DNA of 64,000 bases from Emticicia sp. CRIBPO (GCF_009905725.1 NZ_JAAAKV010000006.1:1-64000); one strand, 5' to 3'; shown: positions 50,493 to 59,933, numbered from the stretch's first letter. Numbers and translations: made by a program. The notes: a model not told the origin generated them from the sequence alone.

Positions 50493-50978
50493 ATGAACAA
50501 ATTACTCATGATCATCGCTCTGCTTGGGATATTCTCTTGTCAGGCACAGGAAAAAAGCAAATCAGTTAAAAATAAAGCAATGGTCAACAAAACAGAAGAA
50601 GAATGGCAAAAGCAACTCACCCCTCAACAATACGATGTATTGAGAAATAAGGGGACTGAGAGGGCCTTTACGGGCGAGTACTGGAATCACTTCGAAAAAG
50701 GGCATTATGTGTGTGCTGCCTGTGGTAATGTATTGTTTGATTCCAAAACAAAATTTAAATCGGATTGCGGATGGCCGTCTTTTGATCAGGCGATCAAGGG
50801 CTCGGTAATCTACCAGACAGACAAAACATTCGGAATGACCAGGACGGAGGTCATGTGTGCCAAATGCCACGGCCACCTGGGACACGTTTTTGATGACGGT
50901 CCGCTTGAAACCACCGGTAAGAGGTTTTGTACCAATTCGGTTTCGATCAAGTTTGTCAAAGACGAAGTAAAGCAATAA
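50493..50978 (+). CDS. msrB: Peptide-methionine (R)-S-oxide reductase, exported lipoprotein
   Basis: 161 aa. Lipoprotein signal [16 protein letters not shown] (lipobox IFSC). The MsrB domain (about 35-158) has two structural zinc CxxC pairs, CAAC (about 76-79) and CAKC (about 125-128), [18 protein letters not shown] and the catalytic Cys in [11 protein letters not shown] (about 148). It repairs oxidised methionine in envelope proteins; the lipid anchor places it outside the cytosol. Downstream is a clear terminator. Upstream of the Crp/Fnr gene but separately transcribed. Confidence 0.93.
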   Translation: MNKLLMIIALLGIFSCQAQEKSKSVKNKAMVNKTEEEWQKQLTPQQYDVLRNKGTERAFTGEYWNHFEKGHYVCAACGNVLFDSKTKFKSDCGWPSFDQAIKGSVIYQTDKTFGMTRTEVMCAKCHGHLGHVFDDGPLETTGKRFCTNSVSIKFVKDEVKQ

Positions 50979-50999
50979 AGGCTTAAGAAACCGGAGAGA

Positions 51000-51048
51000 G
51001 GGTTTTTCCGAAAGTCGTTGTGGCTTTTTGAAAAACCCCTTTTTTTGT
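51000..51048 (+). terminator. Intrinsic terminator of msrB
   Basis: GGGTTTTTC / GAAAAACCC stem with an inner hairpin, then seven T residues. Confidence 0.8.
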
Positions 51049-51217
51049 TTCAGAACCATCTGAGGATTCAGTTAATGCCTGTACTGTTGTGATACGGTAA
51101 CGACCCGTATTTGTGGTAGTGATCTTCTTTTTTAGTCAACACAATTATAAATGCCCCTTTTTATGTAAGTTTGAGAATCGTTTTTATCTGTACCCATTGT
51201 CTAATTCAGCAAAAAAA

Positions 51218-51808
51218 ATGATTGGAAGATCAGCGAGTCTGGAGCATCTTAAAAATTTAGCTCTTACTTATATATCTCTGAGTGATGAACATTGGGAAGA
51301 TATCGCTTCTTATTTTAAAGAAATCAATTTAGGTAAAAACGAGTATCTGTTCCGGGAAGGGCAGACAAGCCAGCACATCTATTTTATCTGCTCCGGATTG
51401 ATCCGTAATTATTATCTGCAAAACGGCGTGGAGATTACCCGCCATTTTGCACAGGAAAACGAGTTGTTATCTGCTTATGTAAGTTTCCTAACCCAGACTC
51501 CCACCTTAGAAAATGTACATACACTGGAAGACTGCCGCCTGCTTCAGATAAGCTATCATGATCTTCAGCACATTTATAACACCTACCCGGTTTGGGGTAA
51601 CTTTTTCAGACAGTTACTTGAAAAAGTGTACATAGAAACTACCAAGAGAATTGAAGGTTTCATTTGTAAAACGGCTGAACAACGCTATATTGATCTGATA
51701 AACCGCCGTCCGGAGCTATTGCAAAGGATTCCTCTTCAATATCTCGCCACCTACCTCGGAATCACCCCTGTGTCATTAAGCCGGATCCGGAAAAAAATCA
51801 GCCATTAA
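51218..51808 (+). CDS. Crp/Fnr-family transcriptional regulator
   Basis: 196 aa from ATG 51218 after an A8 stretch; the frame stays open back to 51113 but the extra 35 residues are non-family sequence. Cyclic-nucleotide-binding-like barrel (EYLFREGQTSQHIYFICSGL, FAQENELLSAYVSFLTQTP) and a C-terminal HTH (LQRIPLQYLATYLGITPVSL, SRIRKKISH). Paralogue of the 17519 regulator. It lies 83 bases upstream of the SDR gene and is the probable regulator of the downstream operon. Confidence 0.85.
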   Translation: MIGRSASLEHLKNLALTYISLSDEHWEDIASYFKEINLGKNEYLFREGQTSQHIYFICSGLIRNYYLQNGVEITRHFAQENELLSAYVSFLTQTPTLENVHTLEDCRLLQISYHDLQHIYNTYPVWGNFFRQLLEKVYIETTKRIEGFICKTAEQRYIDLINRRPELLQRIPLQYLATYLGITPVSLSRIRKKISH

Positions 51809-51853
51809 TTTCCTTTCTTATCATTTGATAATTTTTGCTTCATAATTGTATTC

Positions 51854-51861
51854 TAGATTTG
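51854..51861 (+). promoter_or_regulatory. Bacteroidota -7 box (TAGATTTG)
   Basis: An exact TAnnTTTG match 30 bases before the SDR start codon; the -33 element is not clear. Confidence 0.5.
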
Positions 51862-51891
51862 TATCTTTCTCAGAATAAATTATAGATTATC

Positions 51892-52629
51892 ATGAGACTT
51901 GATGGAAAAGTTGCCCTGATTACAGGCGGTGCAAATGGAATCGGTCTGGCCACTGCCAGGCTTTTTGCCAAAGAAGGAGCCAGAATTATCCTGTGGGATG
52001 TATCGCCGAAAGGCCGGGACGTGGTGGATGACTTAAAATCCGGCGGGGTTCAGGCCATTTTTCAACAATTGTCCGTATCCGATGAAGCAGCGGTAATTTC
52101 GGCAGTTAATGAGGCCTGTGAACATTTTGGCCGGATAGATATTCTGATCAACAATGCGGGTATAACCAAAGACAGGACCCTTCTGAAAATGAGCAGCCAG
52201 GAATGGGACGATGTCATATCTGTCAATTTAAGCGGTGTGTTTCATTGTACAAAAGCTGTAGCTGCCGTCATGAAAAACCAAAACTATGGCCGGATAGTCT
52301 CTGCTTCTTCGGTGGTTGGAATACGCGGCAATTATGGACAGACCAATTACGTGGCCACCAAGTCGGCCATCATTGGCATGACCAAAGTATGGGCCCTGGA
52401 ATTGGGCAAATACGGCATCACCTCGAATTGTATCGCCCCGGGTTTTATTTCAACCGACATGACCGATCTCATGCCGGAAGTGGTGCGTAATCAAATGATA
52501 ACACAAGTGCCGCTTGGTTTTTGGGGCAATACTGAGGATGTGGCCTATGCTTATCTTTTTCTGGCCTCAGACGAGGCAAGATATGTAAATGGCGTATGCC
52601 TGAATGTCGATGGCGGATTTACACGATAA
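51892..52629 (+). CDS. SDR-family 3-oxoacyl reductase (FabG/PhaB-like)
   Basis: 245 aa. NAD(P)-binding GGANGIGLATARLF (about 12-25), NNAG, catalytic Ser in SASSVVG and YVATK (Y and K about 152-156), with the C-terminal DGGFTR common in FabG-like enzymes. It interconverts 3-hydroxyacyl and 3-oxoacyl thioesters using NAD(P)H. First gene of an operon with thiolase 21 bases downstream, so here a degradative or PhaB-like function is more likely than fatty acid synthesis. Regulated perhaps by the Crp/Fnr protein just upstream. Confidence 0.9.
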   Translation: MRLDGKVALITGGANGIGLATARLFAKEGARIILWDVSPKGRDVVDDLKSGGVQAIFQQLSVSDEAAVISAVNEACEHFGRIDILINNAGITKDRTLLKMSSQEWDDVISVNLSGVFHCTKAVAAVMKNQNYGRIVSASSVVGIRGNYGQTNYVATKSAIIGMTKVWALELGKYGITSNCIAPGFISTDMTDLMPEVVRNQMITQVPLGFWGNTEDVAYAYLFLASDEARYVNGVCLNVDGGFTR

Positions 52630-52650
52630 TTTAATGCTAAAAGTATTACT

Positions 52651-53832
52651 ATGAGAGAAGCACTTATTGTTTCCACGGCACGTACACCTATTGGAAAAGC
52701 CTATTCGGGTGCGTTTAATGCCACCACGGCACCCACTTTGGTGGGCTTGACTATCAAAGAAGCCGTTGCACGAGCTGAAATTGACCCTCAGGAAATCGAT
52801 GATGTGATTATCGGCTGTGCCATGCCGCAGGGAACTACATCTCCTAACATAGGCAGACTGGGGGCTTTGGCTGCAGGACTGCCTGTATCAGTCAGTGGCA
52901 TGAGCATAGACAGGCAGTGTGCCTCGGGCATGATGGCCATAGCTACAGCGGCGAAACAAATTGTTTGCGATGGAATGGAAGTGGCCATAGGTGGCGGAGT
53001 AGAATCCATCAGCCTGGTTCAGAATAGTCACATGAACACCTATCAGATGATTGACAAGCAACTGATACAACTCCGGCCGGCCATCTATATGCCTATGCTG
53101 GAAACGGCCGAGATTGTCGCTAAGCGTTATAAAATCAGTCGCGAAAAACAGGACGAATATGCCTATCAAAGCCAGATGCGAACGGCTGCTGCCCAGATAA
53201 ACGGGAAATTTAATGATGAAGTGATTTCTGTAAGTACAACCAAACAGGTTATTGATAAAAATACGAAAGAAGAGCGATTTGAGGAAATTGTTCTGAGCAA
53301 AGATGAAGGAAACAGACCCACTACGACAATGGAAGGCCTGCTTGGCCTCAGGCTGGTCAATGAAGGAGGAACTATAACCGCCGGAAACGCAAGTCAGTTA
53401 TCAGACGGGGCATCGGCTTCGGTGCTGATGGAAGCAAAGAAAGCTGAAAAATCGGGACTGAATCCATTGGGTATCTACAGAGGCATGGCTGTGGCCGGCT
53501 GTGAACCGGATGAGATGGGTATAGGACCGGTTTTCGCAGTGCCTAAACTTTTGAAACAACATGGACTTAAGCTGGATGATATTGGTCTCTGGGAATTAAA
53601 CGAAGCATTTGCCGTACAGGTCATTTATTGCCGGGACAGGCTGGGCATTCCCGATGAGCTGTTAAATGTTAACGGAGGAGCCATCTCTATTGGTCACCCT
53701 TATGGTATGTCCGGTGCCCGGATGGTCGGCCACGCCCTGCTGGAAGGGAAAAGGCGGGGGGTTAAGTATGTAGTGTGTACCATGTGTGTGGGCGGTGGAA
53801 TGGGAGCCGCAGGTCTATTTGAAGTAATTTGA
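52651..53832 (+). CDS. Acetyl-CoA C-acyltransferase (thiolase)
   Basis: 393 aa, full-length thiolase. Nucleophilic Cys in [11 protein letters not shown] (about residue 90), NEAFA, the His in [17 protein letters not shown] (about 349) and the second Cys in [17 protein letters not shown] (about 379). Cleaves 3-oxoacyl-CoA with CoA to acetyl-CoA and a shortened acyl-CoA. It stands between the SDR and the acyl-CoA ligase, 10 bases from the latter; together they form the core of a beta-oxidation-like route for an acid of unknown chain. Confidence 0.93.
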   Translation: MREALIVSTARTPIGKAYSGAFNATTAPTLVGLTIKEAVARAEIDPQEIDDVIIGCAMPQGTTSPNIGRLGALAAGLPVSVSGMSIDRQCASGMMAIATAAKQIVCDGMEVAIGGGVESISLVQNSHMNTYQMIDKQLIQLRPAIYMPMLETAEIVAKRYKISREKQDEYAYQSQMRTAAAQINGKFNDEVISVSTTKQVIDKNTKEERFEEIVLSKDEGNRPTTTMEGLLGLRLVNEGGTITAGNASQLSDGASASVLMEAKKAEKSGLNPLGIYRGMAVAGCEPDEMGIGPVFAVPKLLKQHGLKLDDIGLWELNEAFAVQVIYCRDRLGIPDELLNVNGGAISIGHPYGMSGARMVGHALLEGKRRGVKYVVCTMCVGGGMGAAGLFEVI

Positions 53833-53842
53833 TCTTATAGCG

Positions 53843-55462
53843 ATGAAAGGATTAATGATGGATTGCCAGCTGCTTATCCCTTCCATTCTGGAAAGGGCTG
53901 AAAGCCTCACGGGCCATAAAGAAATCATCAGCCGGCTGCCTGATAAAAGTATTCACCGGTATAATTATAAAGCCTTGGCAGAGAGATCAAAGAAATTATC
54001 CAGTGCCCTTCAAAAACTTGGAGTAAAAGAAGGCGACAGGGTGGCTACATTTTGCTGGAACCATTACCAGCATCTGGAAGCCTATTTTGCCATTCCCGCA
54101 ACAGGTGCTGTCATACATACGCTCAATATCCGCCTCAGTGCTGAAGACCTGGCATTCGTTATCAACCAGGCTTCCGATAAAATACTGATAGTCGACCAGG
54201 TGCTTTTACCCGTTTTTGAGAAATTCAGGGCGGATATTTCTCCTGAAAAAATAATAGTCATACGGCAATCTGACGAACCGGTTTGTGAAGATTACCTTAT
54301 TTATGAAGAGGTTCTGGAATGGGCTGACTCAGAAATATTTCAGCCTTTCAATGGTGATGAAAACACTGCGGCAATGCTTTGTTATACTTCAGGTACGACA
54401 GGCAAACCCAAGGGGGTTCTTTATTCCCATCGCTCGGTAGTATTAAATGCCATGACGCTTTTATTAAGCTGTTCAGGAATCGGCATTACTGAAAATGATG
54501 TGGTATTGCCTGTAGTTCCTATGTTTCATGCTGCTGCCTGGGGCTTTCCCTTCAGCTGTGCTTTTTCGGGGGCTTCGCTGGTATTACCCGGACCTTATTC
54601 AGATGCACCGGATTTGCTGGAGCTGATCGCTGAACATAAAGTTACCATAACGGGGGGAGTTCCTACGGTATTTGTAACCATGCTGCATTACCTGAATGAG
54701 CATCAGGAGAGATATAAATTGGTGCTGAGACAAATTATCGTGGGGGGCTCTGCTGCTCCAAAATACCTGATAAAGGATTTTCAGGAGAAACATGCCGTTT
54801 CAGTACTTCATTCCTGGGGTATGACTGAACTTTCGCCCCTGGGAAGCACCGCTCCTGTTACTACTGAAATAAAAGCTAAAAATAAAGACCTTCAGCTTGA
54901 GTACGCCGGTAAACAGGGACAGCCGGTGCCATTTCTGAAAGTACGGGGTAAAACAGAACATGGATGGATACCCTGGGACGGGCAATCGCCCGGCGAATTG
55001 GAAGTCCGGGGACCTTGCGTGGCCTCGGGTTATTACCTGGCTGACGAGCCTTCGGAGAGTTTTACGGACGACGGGTGGTTTAAAACCGGGGATATTGCCG
55101 TTATTCATCCCAATGGTTTTATTGAGTTAAAAGACCGCACCAAAGACATTATCAAATCAGGCGGAGAATGGATAAGTTCGATAACCCTTGAAAATACCCT
55201 GATGAGCCACCCTTCGGTATCAGATGCTGCTGTAATCGGCATCCCGGATACCAAATGGATCGAAAGGCCTTGTGCATACCTGGTCCTGAAAGAGGGTCAT
55301 AAGGTCTCGGCGGTGGAATTGAGAGAATTTCTTAAAGATAAAGTGGCTAAATTCTGGATCCCGGAAGAATATCATTTTATTGAATCCATGCCCAAAACCT
55401 CCGTCGGGAAAACAATGAAATCTGCCCTGAGAAGCCGATACCTGGAAGAAGATAATGTATAA
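53843..55462 (+). CDS. Long-chain-type acyl-CoA ligase
   Basis: 539 aa of the ANL superfamily. AMP-binding P-loop CYTSGTTGKPKGV (about 175-187), GWGMTE-like HSWGMTE (about 326-332), FKTGDI, DRTKDIIKSGGEWIS (about 436-450) and the C-terminal lysine in KTSVGKTMKSALR (about 518). Activates a carboxylic acid with ATP and CoA. Starts 10 bases after the thiolase. Most similar in layout to medium/long-chain ligases (about 540 aa); the substrate is unknown. Confidence 0.92.
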   Translation: MKGLMMDCQLLIPSILERAESLTGHKEIISRLPDKSIHRYNYKALAERSKKLSSALQKLGVKEGDRVATFCWNHYQHLEAYFAIPATGAVIHTLNIRLSAEDLAFVINQASDKILIVDQVLLPVFEKFRADISPEKIIVIRQSDEPVCEDYLIYEEVLEWADSEIFQPFNGDENTAAMLCYTSGTTGKPKGVLYSHRSVVLNAMTLLLSCSGIGITENDVVLPVVPMFHAAAWGFPFSCAFSGASLVLPGPYSDAPDLLELIAEHKVTITGGVPTVFVTMLHYLNEHQERYKLVLRQIIVGGSAAPKYLIKDFQEKHAVSVLHSWGMTELSPLGSTAPVTTEIKAKNKDLQLEYAGKQGQPVPFLKVRGKTEHGWIPWDGQSPGELEVRGPCVASGYYLADEPSESFTDDGWFKTGDIAVIHPNGFIELKDRTKDIIKSGGEWISSITLENTLMSHPSVSDAAVIGIPDTKWIERPCAYLVLKEGHKVSAVELREFLKDKVAKFWIPEEYHFIESMPKTSVGKTMKSALRSRYLEEDNV

Positions 55463-55481
55463 AATTAAATATTTAAAAAAC

Positions 55482-56795
55482 ATGAAAAGTATGCCGTTTA
55501 CCTTGAAGCCTTTCGAAAGAAAAATGCTGATTTTAATTATCTTATGCTTGTCAATTGTTTTGGAAGGAACATCTCAAACCCAACCGAAAGTACTGGTGGC
55601 AGCCCAGCCCGAAAACGCCGGTTTTTCAAGTCAGAGACTCTCCCGCTTAGATACCGCTATGGCTGACTGGGTTAAGAAACAATGGATCAACGGCTCTGTC
55701 GCTATGATCGTACGGAAAGGTAAAGTGGTATTTCATAAATCATACGGATATAATGATCTGAATACCAGGCAGCCCCTGGATAAAAATGGAATCTTCAGAA
55801 TTGCTTCTCAAACCAAAGCCATTACTACTGTGGCGGCAATGATGCTCTGGGAAGAAGGTAAGTTTTCGCTCGAAGACCCGGTATTTAAGTATATTCCGGC
55901 GTATAAGATAGTGGCTGTTTTAAAAGATTTCAATGCTAAAGACAGTACGTTTACTACAGTGCCGGCCTATCGCCCGATTACGATCAGGGATTTGCTGAAT
56001 CATACTTCCGGGTTAGGTTACCCGGCCATAGGAACACCGGAAGAAAACGCTATTTACGCCAAATCGGCATTAACGGGAGGGGTAGGCACAAAAAATCAAA
56101 AGCTTTCAGAGGCCATGACTAAACTGGCAGGTTTGCCTTTGTTTTTTCAGCCGGGACAAAAATGGAAATACGGGCTTAATACCGATCTGTTAGGGTATTT
56201 GATAGAAATATGGTCAGGAATGACATTGGAAGAATATTTTTCGAAAAAGATATTTAAACCTTTAAAAATGAATGATACCTATTTTAATGTGCCAAAGGAA
56301 AAATCTTCAAAGCTGGTTAATTTTTTCCAGGAAGACTCGACAGGACTTCATCAACAAGCTTCTGTCTTTGGAGGAACTCTGAATCTGAATTTCCCCCTGG
56401 AACACACTGATTATTTTTCAGGTGGAGGCGGTTTGTCTTCTACTATTACAGACTATGCGGTTTTCCTGCAAATGCTCCTTAACGGAGGGCAATACAATGG
56501 TGTCAGGCTCTTATCACGTAACAGCGTAAGAATGATGACCATGAATCAGATCGGCGACCTAAGTGTCGGTGAAAACAAGTTTGGTTTCGGGTTTTCCATT
56601 ATTACGGAAAATGGAAGCCGCCTGGGCCCGAGTCAGGCCGGAACGTATTCCTGGGGTGGTGTATTTTCAACCACGTATTGGGTCGACCCTAAAGAAGAAA
56701 TGATTGTATTGCTTTACCGCCAGGTATGGGGGCCGCATGTAACGGATACCGACAAAGCTTTTAAGCCGCTGGTATATCAGGCCCTGAATGATTAA
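55482..56795 (+). CDS. Exported serine hydrolase of the beta-lactamase/esterase fold
   Basis: 437 aa from ATG 55482 (signal peptide LILIILCLSIVLEGTSQTQ); an ATG at 55455 overlaps the ligase gene by 8 bases and is less likely. PF00144 fold with catalytic SQTK (about 105-108), the tyrosine motif KYGLNTD (Y-G-L rather than Y-x-N) and a C-terminal YSWGG in place of KTG, as in EstB-like esterases. Likely cleaves an ester outside the cytosol to supply the acid that the operon's ligase activates. It mirrors the Crp/Fnr plus serine hydrolase pair at 17.5-19.3 kb. Confidence 0.85.
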   Translation: MKSMPFTLKPFERKMLILIILCLSIVLEGTSQTQPKVLVAAQPENAGFSSQRLSRLDTAMADWVKKQWINGSVAMIVRKGKVVFHKSYGYNDLNTRQPLDKNGIFRIASQTKAITTVAAMMLWEEGKFSLEDPVFKYIPAYKIVAVLKDFNAKDSTFTTVPAYRPITIRDLLNHTSGLGYPAIGTPEENAIYAKSALTGGVGTKNQKLSEAMTKLAGLPLFFQPGQKWKYGLNTDLLGYLIEIWSGMTLEEYFSKKIFKPLKMNDTYFNVPKEKSSKLVNFFQEDSTGLHQQASVFGGTLNLNFPLEHTDYFSGGGGLSSTITDYAVFLQMLLNGGQYNGVRLLSRNSVRMMTMNQIGDLSVGENKFGFGFSIITENGSRLGPSQAGTYSWGGVFSTTYWVDPKEEMIVLLYRQVWGPHVTDTDKAFKPLVYQALND

Positions 56796-56837
56796 TAAAA
56801 AACAATATTGTTTACGTAATGAAGAAGTGTTGATTTG

Positions 56838-56877
56838 GGAGAAAGGAACAAGGAGAAAGGAAAACGGAACAAGGATG
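56838..56877 (+). repeat. GA-rich 3'-UTR repeat copy e
   Basis: GGAGAAAGGAACAAGGAGAA then AGGAAAACGGAACAAGG, 42 bases after the hydrolase stop. Confidence 0.55.
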
Positions 56878-56983
56878 TCATGTCCTGAATTTTTTTTAAT
56901 CGTCTTTTCATTTTATAGTAAACGATATTGAATAACAGGTACTTATTGATAAAACGTCAGTTTAATATTTTAACCCCTAAGCT

Positions 56984-58261
56984 ATGTCAAATGATCTGAG
57001 TAAAAACGAAAATACGGCAGTTGCCGGTGTTGGCTATCGCAACTATGTGCTGGTGATGCTTACGATTGTATATGTTTTCAATTTTGTCGATCGACAGCTT
57101 TTAGTCATACTTCAGGAATCTATCAAAGCTGAGTTAAAGCTGAGTGACACTCAGCTGGGCCTGCTTTCAGGGTTTACATTCGCCATTTTCTATGTAACAC
57201 TGGGCATTCCGATAGCAAGCCTCGCCGACAAGGGAAACAGGAAAAATATTGTTGCGGTCTCACTGGGTTTATGGAGCCTGATGACGGCCTTTTCCGGGTT
57301 ATCGAAGAATTACGTCCAGTTATTACTGGCTCGCATAGGAGTGGGTATCGGAGAAGCAGGCGGAAGCCCGGCGGCGCATGCCATGATATCGGATTATTTC
57401 CCCCCTGAAAAGCGTTCTACAGCCCTTTCTGTTTATTCAACAGGAATTTATCTCGGTATGCTGGTAGGTTTTCTTATGGGAGGCTTTCTCAATCAGCATC
57501 TCGGATGGCGGGTCGCATTTTTTACCCTCGGAATTCCCGGAGTGCTGTTCTCTGTCTTTTGTTACCTGGCCATAAAAGAGCCCCGGAAAGGAGCTACAGA
57601 TGTAAACCAATCCGGGACTTTGGACCAGCCAACCCTGAAAACCGTGTTACGATACCTGTACGCAACCAAAACCTTTACTTTTCTGGCCCTGGCGTGCGGG
57701 CTTCACGTGTTTTGTATTTATGGCCTGCTTAATTGGACCCCCTCTTTTTTAATACGGTTACATGGCATGCAAACCTCCGAAATAGGGATCTACCTGGGCC
57801 TGATATTTGGGATCGGCGGAGGATTGGGAACCTTCCTGGGAGGATATCTTACCGATTATTTTGGAAAAACTGATAAAAGATGGTACCTGATCATTCCGGC
57901 AATAGCAATTATCGTTTCGGCCATTTTTGTGGTGGGCATACTGACTTCTGAAAGTCTATTTGTTGTCCTCCTTTGTCTTGGAGTCGCTACCTTTCTTCAT
58001 AGTATGTATCTTGGTCCGGCCGTCTCAGTAGCACATGCCATGGTACCTGCCAATATGCGGGCACTTACATCGGCTATCCTGTTTTTCGTGCTTAATCTCA
58101 TTGGATTGGGCTTTGGCCCTTTGGCGGTCGGCATGCTGAGTGATCAGCTGAAGGCCGGCTACGGCAATGAATCGTTAAGGATGGCACTTTATTTAATACC
58201 GGTTATCAGTGTTTTTGCCTCACTGACATTTTTTTATACCTCAAAAAAAATGCGATCGTGA
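56984..58261 (+). CDS. MFS transporter, spinster-like
   Basis: 425 aa with twelve predicted membrane helices. The N-terminal motif YVFNFVDRQLLVILQESIKA (about 31-50) with FVDRQ and TQLGLLSGF, loop 2-3 GIPIASLADKGNRKNIV, and GIGEAGGSPAAHAMISDYFP are the spinster-type MFS signatures common in proteobacterial catabolic clusters. The 188-base gap from the hydrolase includes repeat copy e but no terminator, so it may belong to the same operon. It likely imports the ester, its acid product or a breakdown product. Substrate unknown. Confidence 0.9.
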   Translation: MSNDLSKNENTAVAGVGYRNYVLVMLTIVYVFNFVDRQLLVILQESIKAELKLSDTQLGLLSGFTFAIFYVTLGIPIASLADKGNRKNIVAVSLGLWSLMTAFSGLSKNYVQLLLARIGVGIGEAGGSPAAHAMISDYFPPEKRSTALSVYSTGIYLGMLVGFLMGGFLNQHLGWRVAFFTLGIPGVLFSVFCYLAIKEPRKGATDVNQSGTLDQPTLKTVLRYLYATKTFTFLALACGLHVFCIYGLLNWTPSFLIRLHGMQTSEIGIYLGLIFGIGGGLGTFLGGYLTDYFGKTDKRWYLIIPAIAIIVSAIFVVGILTSESLFVVLLCLGVATFLHSMYLGPAVSVAHAMVPANMRALTSAILFFVLNLIGLGFGPLAVGMLSDQLKAGYGNESLRMALYLIPVISVFASLTFFYTSKKMRS

Positions 58262-58674
58262 TATAAAAAAATTAAAATCATCAGCCCTGAAAAGGTTTCA
58301 CCGCAACGGAAATGTGAACTGCGTTTTACCCGGTCATCAAAACCATAACCCTGTCAGCCTTTGTCAAGACAGGCAGAAGAGGTACAGGCTCCACAGCCTG
58401 GTCTGAAAAGCTCATGGCCCCGGAGCTTGCCGGACCCATGAGAGCTGACAGTTTAAAAATTCCCGCTCACTCCTTTTCAACAAGATATCTTAATCACAGA
58501 TCCGGCCCCGATTTTCCCGTATAGGAAACTTTCAGGATTTCGCTCCCGCTTAATAAAATTTAACCTCAAATTCTTGCTTTCTTAGTTTTTGGTGATTATT
58601 TTCGGTGATATAAGCATCTGTATCACAATTATTTGCGTATGTAAGCCGATATCTAACTTAAAACTATAGTCATA
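58262..58674. other. 413-base spacer without recognised gene
   Basis: Contains a CTGTCAGC / GCTGACAG inverted pair about 90 bases apart (about 58351 and 58443) and an AT-rich leader before the DUF4136 gene. No frame with family features. Confidence 0.4.
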
Positions 58675-59229
58675 ATGAAAAAACTCTTTATTTTCGCCGC
58701 TCTTGCCATGCTGGGTATTACCGGATGCAATACCCTCAGACTTATGGTTGATAACGATTACAGTTACGATACTGACTTCACCACTTACAAATCCTACAAT
58801 TTTCTGAATTGCGAAATTGACACCTCTTTTATCTGTTCCGAGATCCAGGACGCTATCAGAAGGCAGATGAAAGCAAGAGGATATAAAATGACCGAAGAAA
58901 AACCGGGTTTGCTGGTAAGTTACAGCATCATCAAGGAAAGAGTGGGCTATAAAGGTTATTTCCAGCCATCGCTTGACCGCTGGGTTAATCATTATGAAAA
59001 TGAAGATGTTTATAAAGCACAAAACTTCAATTTTGGCGGCGGAATGATTCTGGTGTCACTGCTTGACGCGGAAAGCAGCCGTTTGATCTGGCGTGGCTAC
59101 GCTTCCGGCGTGTTCAATAAAAAGGTAAATAAACCGATCAATTATTACAGGAGCGTGGTGAGGTCGATATTTGACCAGTATCCTTTGTTTGCCGCCGGGG
59201 AAAAACCACGGCGTATTGTGGAAATGTAA
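58675..59229 (+). CDS. DUF4136 lipoprotein
   Basis: 184 aa. Lipoprotein signal MKKLFIFAALAMLGITGC (lipobox ITGC). DUF4136 fold: DYSYDTDFTTYKSYNFLNCE, EIQDAIRRQMKARGYKMTEE, LLVSYSIIKE and the C-terminal LLDAESSRLIWRGYASGVFN. These are small beta-alpha lipoproteins of the outer membrane or periplasm with unknown function. The next gene, 14 bases downstream, is a diverged duplicate. Confidence 0.85.
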   Translation: MKKLFIFAALAMLGITGCNTLRLMVDNDYSYDTDFTTYKSYNFLNCEIDTSFICSEIQDAIRRQMKARGYKMTEEKPGLLVSYSIIKERVGYKGYFQPSLDRWVNHYENEDVYKAQNFNFGGGMILVSLLDAESSRLIWRGYASGVFNKKVNKPINYYRSVVRSIFDQYPLFAAGEKPRRIVEM

Positions 59230-59243
59230 AATAAGATCAGAGG

Positions 59244-59825
59244 ATGAAAAAAGTAAAATTATTATGGATACCTGCTTTGACCGCGGCGGTGATGTTCTTT
59301 GGTGGATGTACAAGGCAGAAAGTTCTGGTTGACCATGATTATCGTTTTTCATCAGGTTTTCAGGATTATGCCAGCTATGCCTTCCTGGATTGCGAAAATG
59401 ACTCCAATTACCTGTGCAGCGATGTACAGGAAGCCATCAGAACACAGATGAAAGCCCGTGGATATGCCTATCAGCCACAAAAGGCCAGCCTGCTGGTCAA
59501 TTTCACCATCTATTATGATCCGCTGGCTTACAAGGGCTATAATCAACCCGGCATGATGCTGTGGCTGTCCAAAAAAGACGACAAGGATTCCAAATATGCC
59601 CCTGTCAATTATTTTCTGAATAAGGGCACGCTGATGATCTCACTCATTGAAGCAGAAACCAGTGAGCTGGTCTGGAGAGGTTATGCCACCGGGATTTTCA
59701 ACGAGAATTCCTCTAAAAAAAATTATTTCAAAAATATCGTCAGTTCTATTTTCAACGAATACCCTCTGATGGCCGGCTCTTCAGCCAAAGCCCGTCACGA
59801 CCGGAGGCAAGACAGTAATCATTGA
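59244..59825 (+). CDS. DUF4136 lipoprotein, tandem paralogue
   Basis: 193 aa. Lipoprotein-type start MKKVKLLWIPALTAAVMFFG then GC (lipobox FGGC). Same DUF4136 fold as its neighbour: DYRFSSGFQDYASYAFLDCE, DVQEAIRTQMKARGYAYQPQ and LIEAETSELVWRGYATGIFN. It keeps the two cysteines (DCEND, LCSD) found in the partner. Co-transcription is indicated by the 14-base gap. Ends 78 bases before a terminator. Confidence 0.85.
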   Translation: MKKVKLLWIPALTAAVMFFGGCTRQKVLVDHDYRFSSGFQDYASYAFLDCENDSNYLCSDVQEAIRTQMKARGYAYQPQKASLLVNFTIYYDPLAYKGYNQPGMMLWLSKKDDKDSKYAPVNYFLNKGTLMISLIEAETSELVWRGYATGIFNENSSKKNYFKNIVSSIFNEYPLMAGSSAKARHDRRQDSNH

Positions 59826-59903
59826 TTTTTAGTCCTGTTCTGATAAAACTTTCAGATAGTTAAAGGGTTGGGTTTGAATTTTCTACACTGGTTATGAAGA
59901 AAT

Positions 59904-59933
59904 TAAGGATGCCGCGTGGCATCCTTTTTTGTT
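59904..59933 (+). terminator. Intrinsic terminator of the DUF4136 pair
   Basis: AAGGATGCC / GGCATCCTT stem with a CGCGT-like small loop and TTTTTTGTTTT. Confidence 0.85.
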
